This document shows, in pieces, positions 6,512 to 6,650 of a DNA stretch of 6,650 nt. The stretch's first letter is position 1. Every line of letters begins with the position of its first letter. A model generated the notes under the pieces. That model did not search any database and was not told where the DNA came from. It saw only the letters and a program-made list of their open reading frames with translations. This stretch comes from UBA2289 sp041677365 (GTDB taxonomy: Bacteria; Bacillota_I; Bacilli_A; Izemoplasmatales; Hujiaoplasmataceae): assembly GCA_041677365.1 (NCBI GenBank), contig JBAYQC010000080.1, forward strand, positions 1 to 6,650, in the 5' to 3' direction. The position numbers were made by a program, and so were the translations under genes.

Positions 6512-6527
6512 ATTATGTTAACATAAT
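6512..6527 (+). promoter_or_regulatory. Perfect 16-bp palindrome before hemW (possible operator / -10 region)
   Basis: ATTATGTTAACATAAT at 6512-6527 is identical to its reverse complement. It ends in CATAAT (6522-6527), a plausible -10 element. The best -35 candidate, TTTACT at 6497-6502, has a long 19-bp spacer, so the promoter is tentative. A palindrome across a -10 element would suit a dimeric repressor; no regulator family is recognised. It lies 13 bases upstream of the hemW ATG. Confidence 0.4.
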
Positions 6528-6540
6528 AATGGTGATGATA

Positions 6541-6650
6541 ATGATTAAAGGACTATATATTCATATTCCCTTTTGCGATCAAATATGTACTTATTGTGAT
6601 TTCTGCAAAATGGTAGCTAACGATGAATTAAAAATTGAATATATGCGTGC
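6541..6650 (+). CDS. hemW: HemW-like radical SAM protein (heme chaperone family), 3'-truncated
   Basis: Only the first 36 codons are in the window. MIKGLYIHIPFCDQICTYCDFCK carries the radical SAM motif C-x3-C-x2-C (Cys12, Cys16, Cys19), which binds a [4Fe-4S] cluster, within the HemW/HemN-like context YIHIPFC...YCDF. Members next to lepA are HemW, a heme-binding chaperone often misannotated as coproporphyrinogen III oxidase; many Mollicutes that carry it lack heme synthesis, so its role there is unclear. In-frame ATGs also occur at 6529 and 6535 and a GTG at 6532. The ATG at 6541 is preferred because GGTGAT (6531-6536), which matches the 3' part of the extended Shine-Dalgarno sequence, sits 4 nt upstream and MIKGLYIHIPFC gives the usual N-terminus. 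It is separated from lepA by a terminator and may have its own promoter at the palindrome. Confidence 0.9.
   Translation, partial: MIKGLYIHIPFCDQICTYCDFCKMVANDELKIEYMR

Noticed and set aside
6529..6537. Alternative hemW starts at ATG 6529, GTG 6532 or ATG 6535
   Set aside because: They are not preceded by a Shine-Dalgarno match, and the GGTGAT at 6531-6536 is best placed for ATG 6541.
1..6650. Mobile elements, CRISPR arrays, tRNA or rRNA genes, defence systems
   Set aside because: No direct-repeat arrays, transposase motifs, terminal inverted repeats or tRNA folds were seen; the window is a housekeeping region.

Overview
This is an AT-rich window from a low-GC Gram-positive genome. TGG is used for tryptophan, no in-frame TGA is read through, and the RNase P RNA is of the Bacillus-like type B. 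With the protein sequences, this points to the Bacillota/Mollicutes area, most like a standard-code Mollicutes lineage such as Acholeplasmatales or Izemoplasmatales. The lineage is inferred from general resemblance, not from a search. All genes lie on the + strand.

Layout: (1) 1-1551, the 3' part of a DUF2779-family protein whose start lies left of the window. It has cysteines resembling an Fe-S cluster site and a C-terminal DEDD-like exonuclease fold. (2) 1574-1983, a self-contained rpsO unit: extended -10 promoter, a leader that folds as a candidate three-way junction (probable S15 autoregulatory site), the S15 gene and an intrinsic terminator. (3) 1999-4185, pnp (PNPase) with its own extended -10 promoter; an 11-codon mini-ORF sits in its leader and overlaps its start codon. 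(4) 4167-4596, rnpB (RNase P RNA). Its promoter straddles the pnp stop codon, its predicted transcript start coincides with helix P1, and a strong intrinsic terminator follows. (5) 4617-6460, lepA (elongation factor 4), whose stop codon lies inside the stem of its own terminator. (6) 6541-6650, the first 36 codons of hemW, a radical SAM protein, preceded by a perfect 16-bp palindrome.

The theme is RNA metabolism and translation: a ribosomal protein, a 3'-5' exoribonuclease, the tRNA-processing ribozyme and a ribosome-associated GTPase, with a putative nuclease upstream. The lepA-hemW order is the usual Bacillota arrangement. In it, hrcA and the dnaK operon often follow, but that lies outside this window.

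I see no mobile element, CRISPR array, tRNA, rRNA or evident undescribed system. The most interesting points are regulatory: the S15 leader fold, the pnp leader mini-ORF, the repeated extended -10 promoter, the palindrome before hemW, and the apparently degenerate N-terminal nuclease part of the DUF2779 protein.
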